NCBI GenBank assembly: GCA_033763935.1
Contig: JANRJO010000077.1
Coordinates: forward strand, 1 to 64,000
Length of the DNA: 64,000 nt
From: DALYJJ01 sp033763935
GTDB lineage: Bacteria; Acidobacteriota; Terriglobia; Bryobacterales; Bryobacteraceae
Reading direction: 5' to 3'
Positions 42,115-50,639 of this stretch are shown in pieces. The notes under the pieces were generated by a model, which saw only the letters and a list, made by a program, of their open reading frames with translations, did not search any database and was not told where the DNA came from. Position 1 is the stretch's first letter; each line of letters opens with the position of its first letter. A program made the translations under genes and the position numbers.

Positions 42115-42903
42115 ATGAAGCGCATTTTGATTTTCGGTTACGGCGTCGCGGCGTACCTGTTGTTCTTCGCGACCTTCCTGTGGGCAATGGCTTTCGTGGG
42201 TAATGTCGCAGCGCCCAAAACAATCGATAGCGGAGCGCCGGGCGATAAGCTGACGGCGATCCTGGTGAACGCGTCGCTGCTGGGCCTGTTTGCCATCCAG
42301 CACACGGTGATGGCCCGGCGCGGATTCAAGACGTGGATCAAGTCGGTCCTTCCGGCGGCGATCGAGCGAAGCACGTTTGTATTTGTGGCGAGCGCGATTC
42401 TCTTCGGCACGTTCTGGTTCTGGGAGCCGATGCCGGACGCCGTCTGGGCGATCGAATCGCCGGTGGCTGCGGCAGCGGTGAGTGGACTGTACTGGCTGGG
42501 ATGGGCGGTTGTCCTTCTGGCGTCGTTCCTGATCAATCACTTCGACCTGTTCGGGCTCCGGCAAGTCACGCTGGCGCTCAAGAACCAATCGTACAAGCCG
42601 CTGCCGTTTCGCATGACCTTCCTCTACCGCTTTGTGCGCCACCCGCTGTTGCTGGGTTTTGTGATTGCGTTCTGGTCGGCGCCGGTGATGAGTGAAGGCA
42701 GGTTGCTGTTCGCGATTCTGAGCACCGCGTACATCCTGGTGGGGATCCAGTTCGAGGAGCGCGATCTGGCTCGCGAACACGGCGAGACCTACCGGCGGTA
42801 TCAGCGGCAGGTCCCGATGCTGCTGCCCTACAAGGCCGGGGTGAAGCCGGGCTCGGAAGCTACCGTGGAAGGGGCCCGTGCTCAGGCAGTGTTGGCCAAG
42901 TAG
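42115..42903 (+). CDS. mddA: Methanethiol S-methyltransferase-like membrane enzyme (MddA)
   Basis: 262 residues with about six transmembrane segments (ILIFGYGVAAYLLFFATFLWAM, shortened, and others). MKRILIFGYGVAAYL then FVGNVAAPKTIDSG, LFAIQHTVMARRGFK, then ERSTFVFVASAILF, and YRFVRHPLLLGFVIAFWSAP, with the R-H-P motif shared by NnrU/isoprenylcysteine methyltransferase-like enzymes. The order of motifs matches MddA, which uses SAM to convert methanethiol to dimethyl sulfide. Homologues with other substrates exist, so the specific reaction is an inference. A monocistronic gene divergent from the sigma factor. Confidence 0.8.
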   Translation: MKRILIFGYGVAAYLLFFATFLWAMAFVGNVAAPKTIDSGAPGDKLTAILVNASLLGLFAIQHTVMARRGFKTWIKSVLPAAIERSTFVFVASAILFGTFWFWEPMPDAVWAIESPVAAAAVSGLYWLGWAVVLLASFLINHFDLFGLRQVTLALKNQSYKPLPFRMTFLYRFVRHPLLLGFVIAFWSAPVMSEGRLLFAILSTAYILVGIQFEERDLAREHGETYRRYQRQVPMLLPYKAGVKPGSEATVEGARAQAVLAK

Positions 42904-42913
42904 GGCGCGCCGA

Positions 42914-43891
42914 CTACTGCAGTTCGGATATCCAGACTTTCACCTGGTCGACATTTGCGGGATTGGAGGTGGCCAGGTAATCTTCCAACTGCTGCTTTGC
43001 CTTCGACCGCTGACCGGTGCGGACGAGGACTTCGGCCGCCGCGAGATGGGCCTTCGGGAACTTCGGTGCGGCGGCCATGAGGTTGTGAAGGGTCTCTTCG
43101 GAGTAGACGCTCTGTTTCGCGAGAGCGAGCCCGAGGATGTAGCGGCTCTTGGAGCAGGAAGGATCGAGGTCGGAGGCGCGGCGAGCGGCGGCTTCGGCCT
43201 CGGCGAACCGTTCCATCGAGAACAGCGCGGCGGCCATGTTGGAGGCGGCGAGCACAGAACCCTCGTCGAGGCGAATGGCGGCCTGGAACTGCTCGAGGGC
43301 CTCGGGGTAGCGTTCCTGTTGAAGGTACTGGACGCCAAGGTTGTTGCGCGCTTCCATGTAGTCCGGGGCTATTTCGAGCGCCTTCTGGAGCCGGGCGACG
43401 GACTCATCGAGCTTGCCCTTTTTGCGGGCTTCGATGGATCGTTCAAACTCCTTCACGGCTTTCTCGGGGATGCGGCGGGCGAGGCGCGCCAGGGAAACGG
43501 TGGCGGACGCCGGGGTGGGGGTCTTCTCAGGGCCGAGTTTGATGCGCAGAACGCCGGTGGGCAGGGTGACGAACTGACGGTAGAGCACATCACCGCTTCC
43601 ACTGAGAACGCGGAGTTCCGAAGTTCCATAGCCGACGTCCGGCAACTCAAAGCTGCCGGTGACACCCACGTAAGCGCGCCCGGAACGGCGCCCGTTGCCG
43701 GAGACGATTTCTACCGTGATGGAGCGGAAGTCACAGGTGGCGCAAGTGATCTCACCGGAGACTCTGCCACCGCCGAGGTCGTGATTGTCAAACGTGCGGC
43801 GCGATAGCTGGGGGAACGCTGCCGGCGCGGCCATGAGTACCGCGAAGGAAATCCCGAGCAGCGAAGGAAACGCAGAGATATGACAGGTCAC
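42914..43891 (-). CDS. Secreted TPR-repeat protein with carboxypeptidase-regulatory-like N-terminus
   Basis: 325 residues from a GTG with GAGG upstream. A signal peptide (FPSLLGISFAVLMAAPAAF) leads to a beta domain (SITVEIVSGNGRRSGRAYVG, shortened; SGEITCATCDFR). Then come TPR repeats: DESVARLQKALEIAPDY, MEARNNLGVQYLQQERY, PEALEQFQAAIRLDEGS and AEAEAAARRASDLDPSC. Such proteins mediate periplasmic protein contacts. The 5' leader is unusually A/C-rich (AACAAAAAC-like runs at 43900-43930), perhaps keeping the start accessible. Confidence 0.75.
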   Translation of the reverse strand: MTCHISAFPSLLGISFAVLMAAPAAFPQLSRRTFDNHDLGGGRVSGEITCATCDFRSITVEIVSGNGRRSGRAYVGVTGSFELPDVGYGTSELRVLSGSGDVLYRQFVTLPTGVLRIKLGPEKTPTPASATVSLARLARRIPEKAVKEFERSIEARKKGKLDESVARLQKALEIAPDYMEARNNLGVQYLQQERYPEALEQFQAAIRLDEGSVLAASNMAAALFSMERFAEAEAAARRASDLDPSCSKSRYILGLALAKQSVYSEETLHNLMAAAPKFPKAHLAAAEVLVRTGQRSKAKQQLEDYLATSNPANVDQVKVWISELQ

Positions 43892-44075
43892 AGACTACCT
43901 CTTTGTTCTTTTGTTTTTGTTCTTGTTTTCAAGGCGTCGCCGGAGGCCTCAGCGCGCCCTTTTTCTTTTCGCCGGTTCCCTTGATAGCAATCCTGGAGCC
44001 AAAGGGCGGCAGGCGCGGCGAGTCACGCACTTAACAGGACGGAGCGGCTTGCGGGAGCGGGAGCGACGGGAAAAA

Positions 44076-44735
44076 TTACTTAACGGGTGCGATGAGCGAA
44101 AGGCGGAACCAGGGGCGGTGGCGGCGGACGCGCGGGTGGAGACCGGCGGCGCGGGCGAGGCGCTCGAGTTCGAGAGGCCGGAAGCCGGCCTGCACGGAGA
44201 CGGCTCCGTCGCGGACAGTCAGTTCGTTCCAGCGTAAGATACTTCGGGTTGCCGGGAGGAAGTAGTAAGCGAGGGGGTGACGTTCGAGGTCACTTACCAG
44301 CACGGCGCGACGAGCGGTGGCGGCGAAGGCGGCGAGCAGAGAGACGATGGTGTCGTCGTCGAAGTGATGCAGGAACAGGGAACAGAGGACGAAGTCGAAG
44401 GTACGGGGCTGGAAGGGCAAGGCGAAGGCGTCGGCGGCGAGTTTTGGGTGCGGGGCGGATTCGAGGTGAAGGGGCCGGATGTCGGCGGAGACGACGGAGG
44501 CGCGGGGGTAGCGGCGCTTGACGACGGCGGCGGTGTCGCCGGAGGCGGCTCCGACATCGAGGAGCGAGAATGTTTGGGCGCCCGCGGCGGCTTCGCCGAC
44601 GAGCGAGCGGACGACACGGTGTCCACCGAACCAGCGGTTAATTTTTCGGAGATCGTCGAGGTTGCGTCTTGCCTCGGCGGGTTCGGCGGATTCGAGCAGT
44701 TCCGGCAAAACGACCCTTCCGTGGAGGCGGCGCAC
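44076..44735 (-). CDS. Class I SAM-dependent methyltransferase (UbiE-like)
   Basis: 219 residues from a GTG. The N-terminal helix (ARRNLDDLRKINRWFGG) precedes motif I FSLLDVGAASGDTAAVV, acidic loop ASVVSADIRPLHLE, motif post-I DAFALPFQPRTFDFVLCSLFLHHFDDD and ARRAVLVSDLERHPLAYYFL. The layout matches type 11 methyltransferases that act on quinone or small lipid substrates; the substrate is not known. It is divergent from the Gfo/Idh gene with only 32 bp between start codons. Confidence 0.85.
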   Translation of the reverse strand: MRRLHGRVVLPELLESAEPAEARRNLDDLRKINRWFGGHRVVRSLVGEAAAGAQTFSLLDVGAASGDTAAVVKRRYPRASVVSADIRPLHLESAPHPKLAADAFALPFQPRTFDFVLCSLFLHHFDDDTIVSLLAAFAATARRAVLVSDLERHPLAYYFLPATRSILRWNELTVRDGAVSVQAGFRPLELERLARAAGLHPRVRRHRPWFRLSLIAPVK

Positions 44736-44767
44736 TAGTGATACTGTAGACCGTTCGGGGAGGAAGA

Positions 44768-46033
44768 ATGAATCGAAGAATCTTCCTGGCGGGCTTGAGC
44801 GCGGCGCCGTTGTTACGGCCGCAGGGAAGGACGTACCGCACGGCGCTGATCGGCAGCGGATGGTGGGGCATGAACATCTTCCGCACGGCCTTGGAGGCGG
44901 GCCGCTCGAAACCGGTGGCGTTGTGCGACGTCGACGAGAGCCAGTTAAAGAAGGCGTCCGATGAGGTTTCGAAGCTCTCCGGCGAGCAGCCGAAAGGGTA
45001 CAAAGACTACACCGAGATGCTGGCGAAGGAGAAGCCGGAGATCGTCATCGTGGCGACGCCGGACCACTGGCATCCGCTGGCGATGATCGCAGCGGTGCGT
45101 GCGGGGGCACACGTGTACGTGGAGAAGCCGATCGGGCATACGATACTCGAGGGCCGGGCGATGGTGAAGGCGGCGCGGGAGGCGGATCGGGTGGTGCAGG
45201 TGGGGACGCACCGGCGGGTATCGCCGCATAACGTCTCGGGCATACAGTTTCTGAAATCGCGCAAGGTGGGGCGGATCGGGATGGTGCGGGCGTTCGTTCA
45301 CTCGGCGGGTGGGCGCGGGCAGCGGGTACCGGACTCCGACCCGCCGGCGGGGCTCGACTGGAACCTGTGGGTAGGGCCGGCGCCGATGCGGCCTTACAAC
45401 AAGACCATCCATCCGCGCGGGTTCCGGCAGTACCTGGAGTTCGCGAATGGGACGATCGGCGATTGGGGCATTCACTGGTTTGACCAGATCCTGATGTGGA
45501 CGGAGGAACAGGCGCCGAAGTCGGTGTATTCGCACGGGGCGCGCCGCATCAAGGAAGACAACACGAACGCGCCGGATACGCAGGTGGCGACGTTCGAGTT
45601 CGACCGCTTCACGTGCGTGTGGGAGCACCGGACGTACGGGGGCAACGAGGCGGAGAAGGCGCCGTTGGGAGCGTACTTCTACGGTACGGAGGGCACGTTC
45701 CACATGGGGTGGCGCGACGGGTGGACGTTCTATCCCTCGAAGAAGGGGGAGCCGCCGGTGCATGAAGCGCCGAAGCTGAATCAGCCGGACGACCAGAACA
45801 TCCGGGAGCTGTGGGCAAACTTCATCGAGAGCATAGAGGCGAAGAAGAGGCCGGTTTCGGATATCGAGATCGGGCACCGGTCGACCAACATGAGCCTGCT
45901 AGCGATGATTTCGATGCGGTTGGGGCGGAGCGTCCAGTGGGACGGGGTGAAGGAGACGTTTCCGAGCGATCCGGAGGCGGTGAAGCTACTGTCGCGCAAG
46001 TACCGGGCGCCGTGGGAGTATCCGAAGATTTAG
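44768..46033 (+). CDS. Gfo/Idh/MocA-family oxidoreductase, Tat-exported
   Basis: 421 residues. MNRRIFLAGLSAAPLL is a short Tat-like signal. The Rossmann motif is TALIGSGWWGMNIFRTALEAG, and the family motif VIVATPDHWHPLAMIAAVRAGAHVYVEKPIGHT contains the conserved E-K-P lysine. Then GDWGIHWFDQILMW has the catalytic histidine region. It should oxidise a sugar or sugar acid with NAD(P) bound before export. It heads an operon with a hypothetical protein, a sulfatase and a cupin, suggesting processing of a sulfated glycan or sugar. Confidence 0.92.
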   Translation: MNRRIFLAGLSAAPLLRPQGRTYRTALIGSGWWGMNIFRTALEAGRSKPVALCDVDESQLKKASDEVSKLSGEQPKGYKDYTEMLAKEKPEIVIVATPDHWHPLAMIAAVRAGAHVYVEKPIGHTILEGRAMVKAAREADRVVQVGTHRRVSPHNVSGIQFLKSRKVGRIGMVRAFVHSAGGRGQRVPDSDPPAGLDWNLWVGPAPMRPYNKTIHPRGFRQYLEFANGTIGDWGIHWFDQILMWTEEQAPKSVYSHGARRIKEDNTNAPDTQVATFEFDRFTCVWEHRTYGGNEAEKAPLGAYFYGTEGTFHMGWRDGWTFYPSKKGEPPVHEAPKLNQPDDQNIRELWANFIESIEAKKRPVSDIEIGHRSTNMSLLAMISMRLGRSVQWDGVKETFPSDPEAVKLLSRKYRAPWEYPKI

Positions 46034-46537
46034 ATGAATCAAGATCGGCTGCGGCGGTTGGCGAACCGGCTGGAGAAGGAAGCGGCCGCGGATGAAGCCT
46101 TGCTGCGCAAGGCTCGCGAGGTGGAGGGCGAGCGCCGGCGTGCGGCGGCGGATCTGCACTCACTGTGCAGGGCCTTCGTCACGGCGGTGAATGAGCACCT
46201 GAGGAGCCTGCGGCTGGAACTGGACCCGGACGAGTATCCACTGGAAGTCTTTCGCGACACGGGCGTGAACGTGATCCAGATCAACGCTCGCGGGCGGCTG
46301 GTGCAGATCGTGTTCGAATCGACGGCGCAGTTGTCGTCGACGGAGCTGTTCAAGACGCCGTACGTGCTGCAGGGATCGGTGCGGTGGTACAACCAGGACC
46401 TGATCGAGACGACGGGGATCGAGGAAGAACAGGTCTTCTACTGCATCGGGCAAGGGTGGAAGTACCAGAACCAACGGAACCGGCGGCAGGGAGCGTTCGA
46501 CATGGATCACCTGATGCAGTTGATGGAGCAGTTGTGA
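46034..46537 (+). CDS. Conserved hypothetical protein with N-terminal coiled coil
   Basis: 167 residues beginning directly at the stop codon of the preceding gene (TAGATG). Residues 1-55 form a charged coiled coil (DRLRRLANRLEKEAAADEAL, RKAREVEGERRRA). The rest is a strand-rich domain (LRLELDPDEYPLEVFRDTG, VNVIQINARGRLVQIVFES, QVFYCIGQGWKYQNQRNRR). No family name is certain. The zero spacing and overlap with the sulfatase GTG show that it is cotranscribed. Confidence 0.65.
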   Translation: MNQDRLRRLANRLEKEAAADEALLRKAREVEGERRRAAADLHSLCRAFVTAVNEHLRSLRLELDPDEYPLEVFRDTGVNVIQINARGRLVQIVFESTAQLSSTELFKTPYVLQGSVRWYNQDLIETTGIEEEQVFYCIGQGWKYQNQRNRRQGAFDMDHLMQLMEQL

Positions 46538-48030
46538 CGTCGCGGCGGAGCTTTCTCGGCGGCGGCGCGGCCACGCTTGCCGCACCGCTGGTTCGTGCGC
46601 AACAGAAGCGGCCGAACATCCTGTTCGTTATCGCCGACGACTGGGGGCGGGGACACGCGGGGGCATACGGCTGTGAATGGGTACGCACGCCGTCGTTCGA
46701 CCGGGTGGCGCGGGAGGGCGTGCTGTTCACCAACTGCTTCACGTCGAACCCGAAGTGCAGCCCGTCGCGGGCGAGTATTCTCACGGGGCGAAACGCCTGG
46801 CAGGTGAAGGAGGCGATGGTGCACTACAGCATCCTGCCGCGCGACTACGCGGCCTTCCCTGCCCTGCTGGAGGCGGCGGGCTACGCGACGGGGCACACGG
46901 GCAAGGGGTGGGGCCCGGGGGACTTCACGACGACCGGATGGCCGCACAACCCGGCGGGGCGGCCGTTCCAGGAGCGCAGGACGGCGGCTCCGCACAGCGG
47001 CATCAACACGTGCGACTACGCGAGCAACTTTGAGGATTTTCTGAACGCGCGGCCGGCAGGGCGGCCCTTTTGCTTCTGGATGGGCGGCTACGAGCCGCAC
47101 CGGGTGTATGAGGCGGGCGCGGGGATCCGGGCGAAGCGGGACCCGCGGGCGGTGCGCGTGCCGGCGTATTATCCGGACCAGCCGTTGATTCGCAGCGACC
47201 TGCTGGACTACGCGATGGAGTTGGAGCATTTCGACAGTCACCTGGGGCGCGCGTTGACGGCGTTGGAGCAACGGGGTGAGTTGGAAAACACGCTGGTGGC
47301 AGTCACGTCGGACAACGGCATGCCGTTTCCGCGGGCGAAGGCGCACATCTACGAAGACGGCTTTCACTTGCCCCTGGCGGTGCGGTTCGGGGGGCAGGCG
47401 GCGGGCGGGAGGACGGTGACGGACTTTATCCAGATGCGGGACTTCGCGCCGACGTTTCTGGAGGCCGCGGGCGTGGACCGGCCGGCGTCGATGACGGGGC
47501 GGAGTTTCCTCGACGTGTTGCGCGCCTCCCGGTCAGGGACGGTGGATGCGACGCGGAATGTCGCCCTGGCGGGCAAGGAGCGGCACGACCTGGGGCGGCC
47601 GGGAGACGCCGGGTATCCGGTGCGGGCGATCCGAACGCCGGACTGGCTGTATGTGCGCAACTACGAGCCGGACCGGTGGCCGAGCGGAAATCCGGAGACG
47701 GGGTATCGCGAGTGCGACGACAGCCCGACGAAGGAGTACCTGCTGGCGCGCTTTGACGAGTATTACCGGCTGTCGTTCGGAAAGCGGCCGGCCGAGGAAC
47801 TCTACGATGTGCGGACGGACCCTGAGTGCGTGCGCAATGTGGCGGGGGCTTCGGTTCACGGGAGCCTGATGGCGGGGCTGCGGGCGCGGATGGAAGGGAT
47901 GCTGCGCGAGGAGGGCGATCCGCGCTTCAACGGGAATGCCGCCTTCTACGACAACATTCGGTACACCGGGTCGCGGAGCCACGCGTGGGATACCTGGGAA
48001 CGATTCCGGGGGGCGGAAGGGAAGCGATGA
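46534..48030 (+). CDS. Secreted type I sulfatase
   Basis: 498 residues from a GTG that overlaps the previous TGA. The N-terminus TSRRSFLGGGAATLAAPLV is a Tat signal. NILFVIADDWGRGHAGAYG gives the two metal Asp residues. NPKCSPSRASILTGRN is the C-x-P-S-R sulfatase signature whose Cys becomes formylglycine. HTGKGWGPGDF, NTLVAVTSDNGMPFPRAKAHIYEDG and DFAPTFLEAAGV complete the alkaline-phosphatase-like fold. It hydrolyses sulfate esters, here most likely of a polysaccharide. The modifying FGE is not in the window. Confidence 0.95.
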   Translation: MTSRRSFLGGGAATLAAPLVRAQQKRPNILFVIADDWGRGHAGAYGCEWVRTPSFDRVAREGVLFTNCFTSNPKCSPSRASILTGRNAWQVKEAMVHYSILPRDYAAFPALLEAAGYATGHTGKGWGPGDFTTTGWPHNPAGRPFQERRTAAPHSGINTCDYASNFEDFLNARPAGRPFCFWMGGYEPHRVYEAGAGIRAKRDPRAVRVPAYYPDQPLIRSDLLDYAMELEHFDSHLGRALTALEQRGELENTLVAVTSDNGMPFPRAKAHIYEDGFHLPLAVRFGGQAAGGRTVTDFIQMRDFAPTFLEAAGVDRPASMTGRSFLDVLRASRSGTVDATRNVALAGKERHDLGRPGDAGYPVRAIRTPDWLYVRNYEPDRWPSGNPETGYRECDDSPTKEYLLARFDEYYRLSFGKRPAEELYDVRTDPECVRNVAGASVHGSLMAGLRARMEGMLREEGDPRFNGNAAFYDNIRYTGSRSHAWDTWERFRGAEGKR

Positions 48031-48353
48031 TCATCCAGCAGATGGCGGGGCGAGCGGTGTTTCAGGCGGGGAAGATGGGTAAGGCGTCGCTCGCGGCGGG
48101 GGAGTACCTGTATGCCGGATTGAACGGGTTCGAACCGGGACAGGCGCACGAGGCGCATGTCCACGAGAACCAGGACAAGATGTACGTGGTGCTGGAAGGC
48201 AGCGGCGTGGCGCGGGTGGGCGAGGAGGAACAGGTGGTGGCGGCGGGCGACTTGATTCTGGCGCCGGCGGGGGTGGTGCACGGTATGCGGAACCCGGGTC
48301 CGGGGCGGTTGGTGGTGCTGGTGGTATTCGGGCCGCCGCCCGTGAAGTCTTAG
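48027..48353 (+). CDS. Small cupin-domain protein
   Basis: 108 residues. The cupin motif 1 is AHEAHVHENQDKMYVVLEGSG (metal histidines and Glu) and motif 2 is GDLILAPAGVVHGMRN. It may be a sugar isomerase, an oxygenase or a sensor. It overlaps the sulfatase stop by 4 nt and is convergent with the thioesterase. Confidence 0.88.
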   Translation: MIIQQMAGRAVFQAGKMGKASLAAGEYLYAGLNGFEPGQAHEAHVHENQDKMYVVLEGSGVARVGEEEQVVAAGDLILAPAGVVHGMRNPGPGRLVVLVVFGPPPVKS

Positions 48354-48766
48354 AGTGGGCGGCCTTCGACGCGGGCGATCACCTGTCGCATCTCATCGCT
48401 GACGGGGTGGGGCTTGGCGGACTGGTAGTCGTACCAGACGACGACCGAGTCTCCGTCGGCGACGAGTTCGCCGGCGCGATTTTCGGCGCGATGCGCGACG
48501 GTCATGCTGGTACGGCCGATGCGGGTGACGCAGGTGCCGACGCGAATTTCGTCCGGATAATTGACGGGGCGGCGGAAGTGGCACGTGATCGACGCGAGAA
48601 TGGGCCCGTAGTCCTTTTGGGCCTGGGTCCAGAGGCGTGCGCGCTCGAGGTAGGCGATGCGGCCGCTCTCAAACCAGCGCAGGTAGATGAGGTTGTTCAC
48701 GTGTCCGAAGGAATCCTGTTCGCCCCACTGCACGGGCAGGGTCAGCACTACGGGGAAGCCGTCCAT
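48350..48766 (-). CDS. Hotdog-fold acyl-CoA thioesterase (4HBT/YbgC-like)
   Basis: 138 residues from MDGFPVVLTLPVQWGEQDSFGHVNN. The catalytic region is WGEQDSFGHVNNLIYLRWFE (Asp in the xxD-x-x-G-H-V-N-N loop). SITCHFRRPVNYPDEIRVGT and DSVVVWYDYQSAKPHPV follow. It hydrolyses acyl-CoA esters. A longer in-frame extension upstream overlaps the divergent propeller gene and has no family support. Confidence 0.88.
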   Translation of the reverse strand: MDGFPVVLTLPVQWGEQDSFGHVNNLIYLRWFESGRIAYLERARLWTQAQKDYGPILASITCHFRRPVNYPDEIRVGTCVTRIGRTSMTVAHRAENRAGELVADGDSVVVWYDYQSAKPHPVSDEMRQVIARVEGRPL

Positions 48767-48803
48767 TGCCGTTAGTATCGCGCGACTCGCTATGATCACA
48801 GGC

Positions 48804-49991
48804 ATGAGAGTTGTCACCCTGTCAGTGCTTATCGCGCTGGCCGTCAGCGCAGCGGACTTCCCGCAATGGCGCGGACCGGCGCGGGACGGCGTGGTTCCGG
48901 CGCGCGCGTCGTGGCCGGAGAAGCTGAGCCGGAAGTGGTCGCAGAAGGTAGGGATCGGGCACGCTTCGCCGGTGCTGGCCGGGGGCAAGCTGTACGTGTT
49001 CGCGCGGGAGAAGAACGAAGAAGTGTTGTGGGCGCTGGATCCGTCGTCGGGGAAGGTATTGTGGCGGCAGGCGTACGCCGCGCCGTACAAGATGAACCCG
49101 GCGGCGGTATCGCATGGGGAGGGGCCGAAGTCGACGCCGCTGGTGGCAGGCGGGAAGGTGTTCACGCTGGGCATTCACGGCATTGTGACGGCGTGGGACG
49201 CAGCGAGCGGGAAGCGGTTGTGGCAGAAGGACTATGCGAAGTCGCCTTTGTACGGTTCGTCGGCTTCGCCGATGTTGGACGCGGGGCTGATGGTGTTGCA
49301 CACCGGCGGCCACGACAGCGGGGCGTTGACGGCGTTCGACCCGGCGACGGGCGCGGAGAAGTGGAAGTGGGCGGGGGACGGGCCGGGGTATGCGTCGCCG
49401 GTGGTGGGGACGTTCGGGGGAGTGAAGCAGGTGGTGACGCAGTCACAGGACCAGGTGATTGGCGTGGACGCGGCGAGCGGAGCGCTGTTGTGGCAGATTC
49501 CGTACAAGACGGACTACACGCAGAACATTGTGACGCCGGTGATCATGGGCGACACGGTGATTTATTCGGGATTGAACAACGGCGTCACGGCGGTGAAGCC
49601 GGTGAAGTCCGGCGGCAAGTGGGCGGCGGAGCGGGTGTGGCACAATTCCGAGGTTGCGTTCTATATGAGCAGCCCGGTGCGAAAGGGCGATGTGCTGTAC
49701 GGGATGTCGCACAAGAACAAGGGCCAGTATGTGGCGGTGGATGTGAAGAGCGGCAAGACGTTGTGGCGGAGCGGGCCGCGGCAGGGCGAGAACGCGGCGA
49801 TTCTGCTGGCGGGGGATTCGCTGCTGCTGCTGAACAATGAAGGCACGCTGATTGTGGCGAAGGCTGCGCCGGACGCGTTTGCGGAGGTGCGGCGGTACGC
49901 GGTGGCGGAATCGCCGACGTGGGCGCACCCGGCTCCGACGGAGCGCGGGCTGATTATCAAAGATCTGGATTCGGTGGCGCTGTGGGAGTAG
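48804..49991 (+). CDS. Secreted PQQ-binding-like beta-propeller protein
   Basis: 395 residues from MRVVTLSVLIALAVSAADFPQW, with a signal peptide; ATG at 48792 is an alternative. Repeated blades follow the PQQ pattern: ALDPSSGKVLWRQAYA, AWDAASGKRLWQKDYA, AFDPATGAEKWKWAGD, GVDAASGALLWQIPYK, AVDVKSGKTLWRSGPR, with W at each blade end. Opening FPQWRGPARDGV is common in outer-membrane or periplasmic propellers of Planctomycetes and Acidobacteria. PQQ binding is not certain; no dehydrogenase catalytic Asp can be assigned. Confidence 0.88.
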   Translation: MRVVTLSVLIALAVSAADFPQWRGPARDGVVPARASWPEKLSRKWSQKVGIGHASPVLAGGKLYVFAREKNEEVLWALDPSSGKVLWRQAYAAPYKMNPAAVSHGEGPKSTPLVAGGKVFTLGIHGIVTAWDAASGKRLWQKDYAKSPLYGSSASPMLDAGLMVLHTGGHDSGALTAFDPATGAEKWKWAGDGPGYASPVVGTFGGVKQVVTQSQDQVIGVDAASGALLWQIPYKTDYTQNIVTPVIMGDTVIYSGLNNGVTAVKPVKSGGKWAAERVWHNSEVAFYMSSPVRKGDVLYGMSHKNKGQYVAVDVKSGKTLWRSGPRQGENAAILLAGDSLLLLNNEGTLIVAKAAPDAFAEVRRYAVAESPTWAHPAPTERGLIIKDLDSVALWE

Positions 49992-50000
49992 CGGGGCGGG

Positions 50001-50639
50001 TCAGCCTTCGGCCTTGAGGCGCTCCGGGTCGGCGACTTCGACGACGCGGCCGCGGACGCGGACGAGTCCCTGCGATTCGAGGGCGGCGATGTCGCGGGAG
50101 AGGACTTCGCAGACGGTGTTGAGGCGGGTGGCGATCTCATGATGGGTGAGCGCCTGCGGCAGCGCCTCGAGCAGAGTGCGGGCGATGCGGGTGCGGAGGC
50201 CTTCGAAGTGGACGCTGGAGATGCCGGCGACGAGATCGCGAACGCGGGCGCTGACGACCTTGAGTAACTGGAGAGGGATTTCCGGGTACTGGCGGCAGAG
50301 CGAGACGAACGCGGCTTTGTCCAGAAAGACGGTTTCGAGGGGCGTGAGCGAGCGAACGGAAGCGGGGTAGGGGCCGCCATCGAAGAGCGGGAGCTCGGCG
50401 AGGGCGGCGGGGGCGCTTTCCACGGAGACGGTCAATTCGCCGCCGGGGGAGCGTTTGAAGATCTGGACCTCGCCGGTGAGCAGCAGGTACATTCCGGCGC
50501 AGCCATCGCCCTCGGAGAAGACGAGTTCACCGGCGGCGAAGGAACGCAGTTCAGCGGCTTCGGCGAGGGCGGATCGTTCGGCCTGGCCCAGGCCTGACAG
50601 CAGGGGCACGCGGGCAACGAGATCGGCGACGCGGGTCAA
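50001..50639 (-). CDS. Crp/Fnr-family transcriptional regulator
   Basis: 212 residues from a TTG overlapping the cytochrome stop. The cyclic-nucleotide-binding-like domain has LRSFAAGELVFSEGDGCAGMYLLLTGEVQIFKRS and PLFDGGPYPASVRSL. The helix-turn-helix is ALTHHEIATRLNTVCEVLSRDIAALESQGLV. The four cysteines of FNR are absent, so oxygen sensing by an iron-sulfur cluster is not expected. It closes the electron-transfer locus and is its likely regulator. Confidence 0.9.
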   Translation of the reverse strand: MTRVADLVARVPLLSGLGQAERSALAEAAELRSFAAGELVFSEGDGCAGMYLLLTGEVQIFKRSPGGELTVSVESAPAALAELPLFDGGPYPASVRSLTPLETVFLDKAAFVSLCRQYPEIPLQLLKVVSARVRDLVAGISSVHFEGLRTRIARTLLEALPQALTHHEIATRLNTVCEVLSRDIAALESQGLVRVRGRVVEVADPERLKAEG

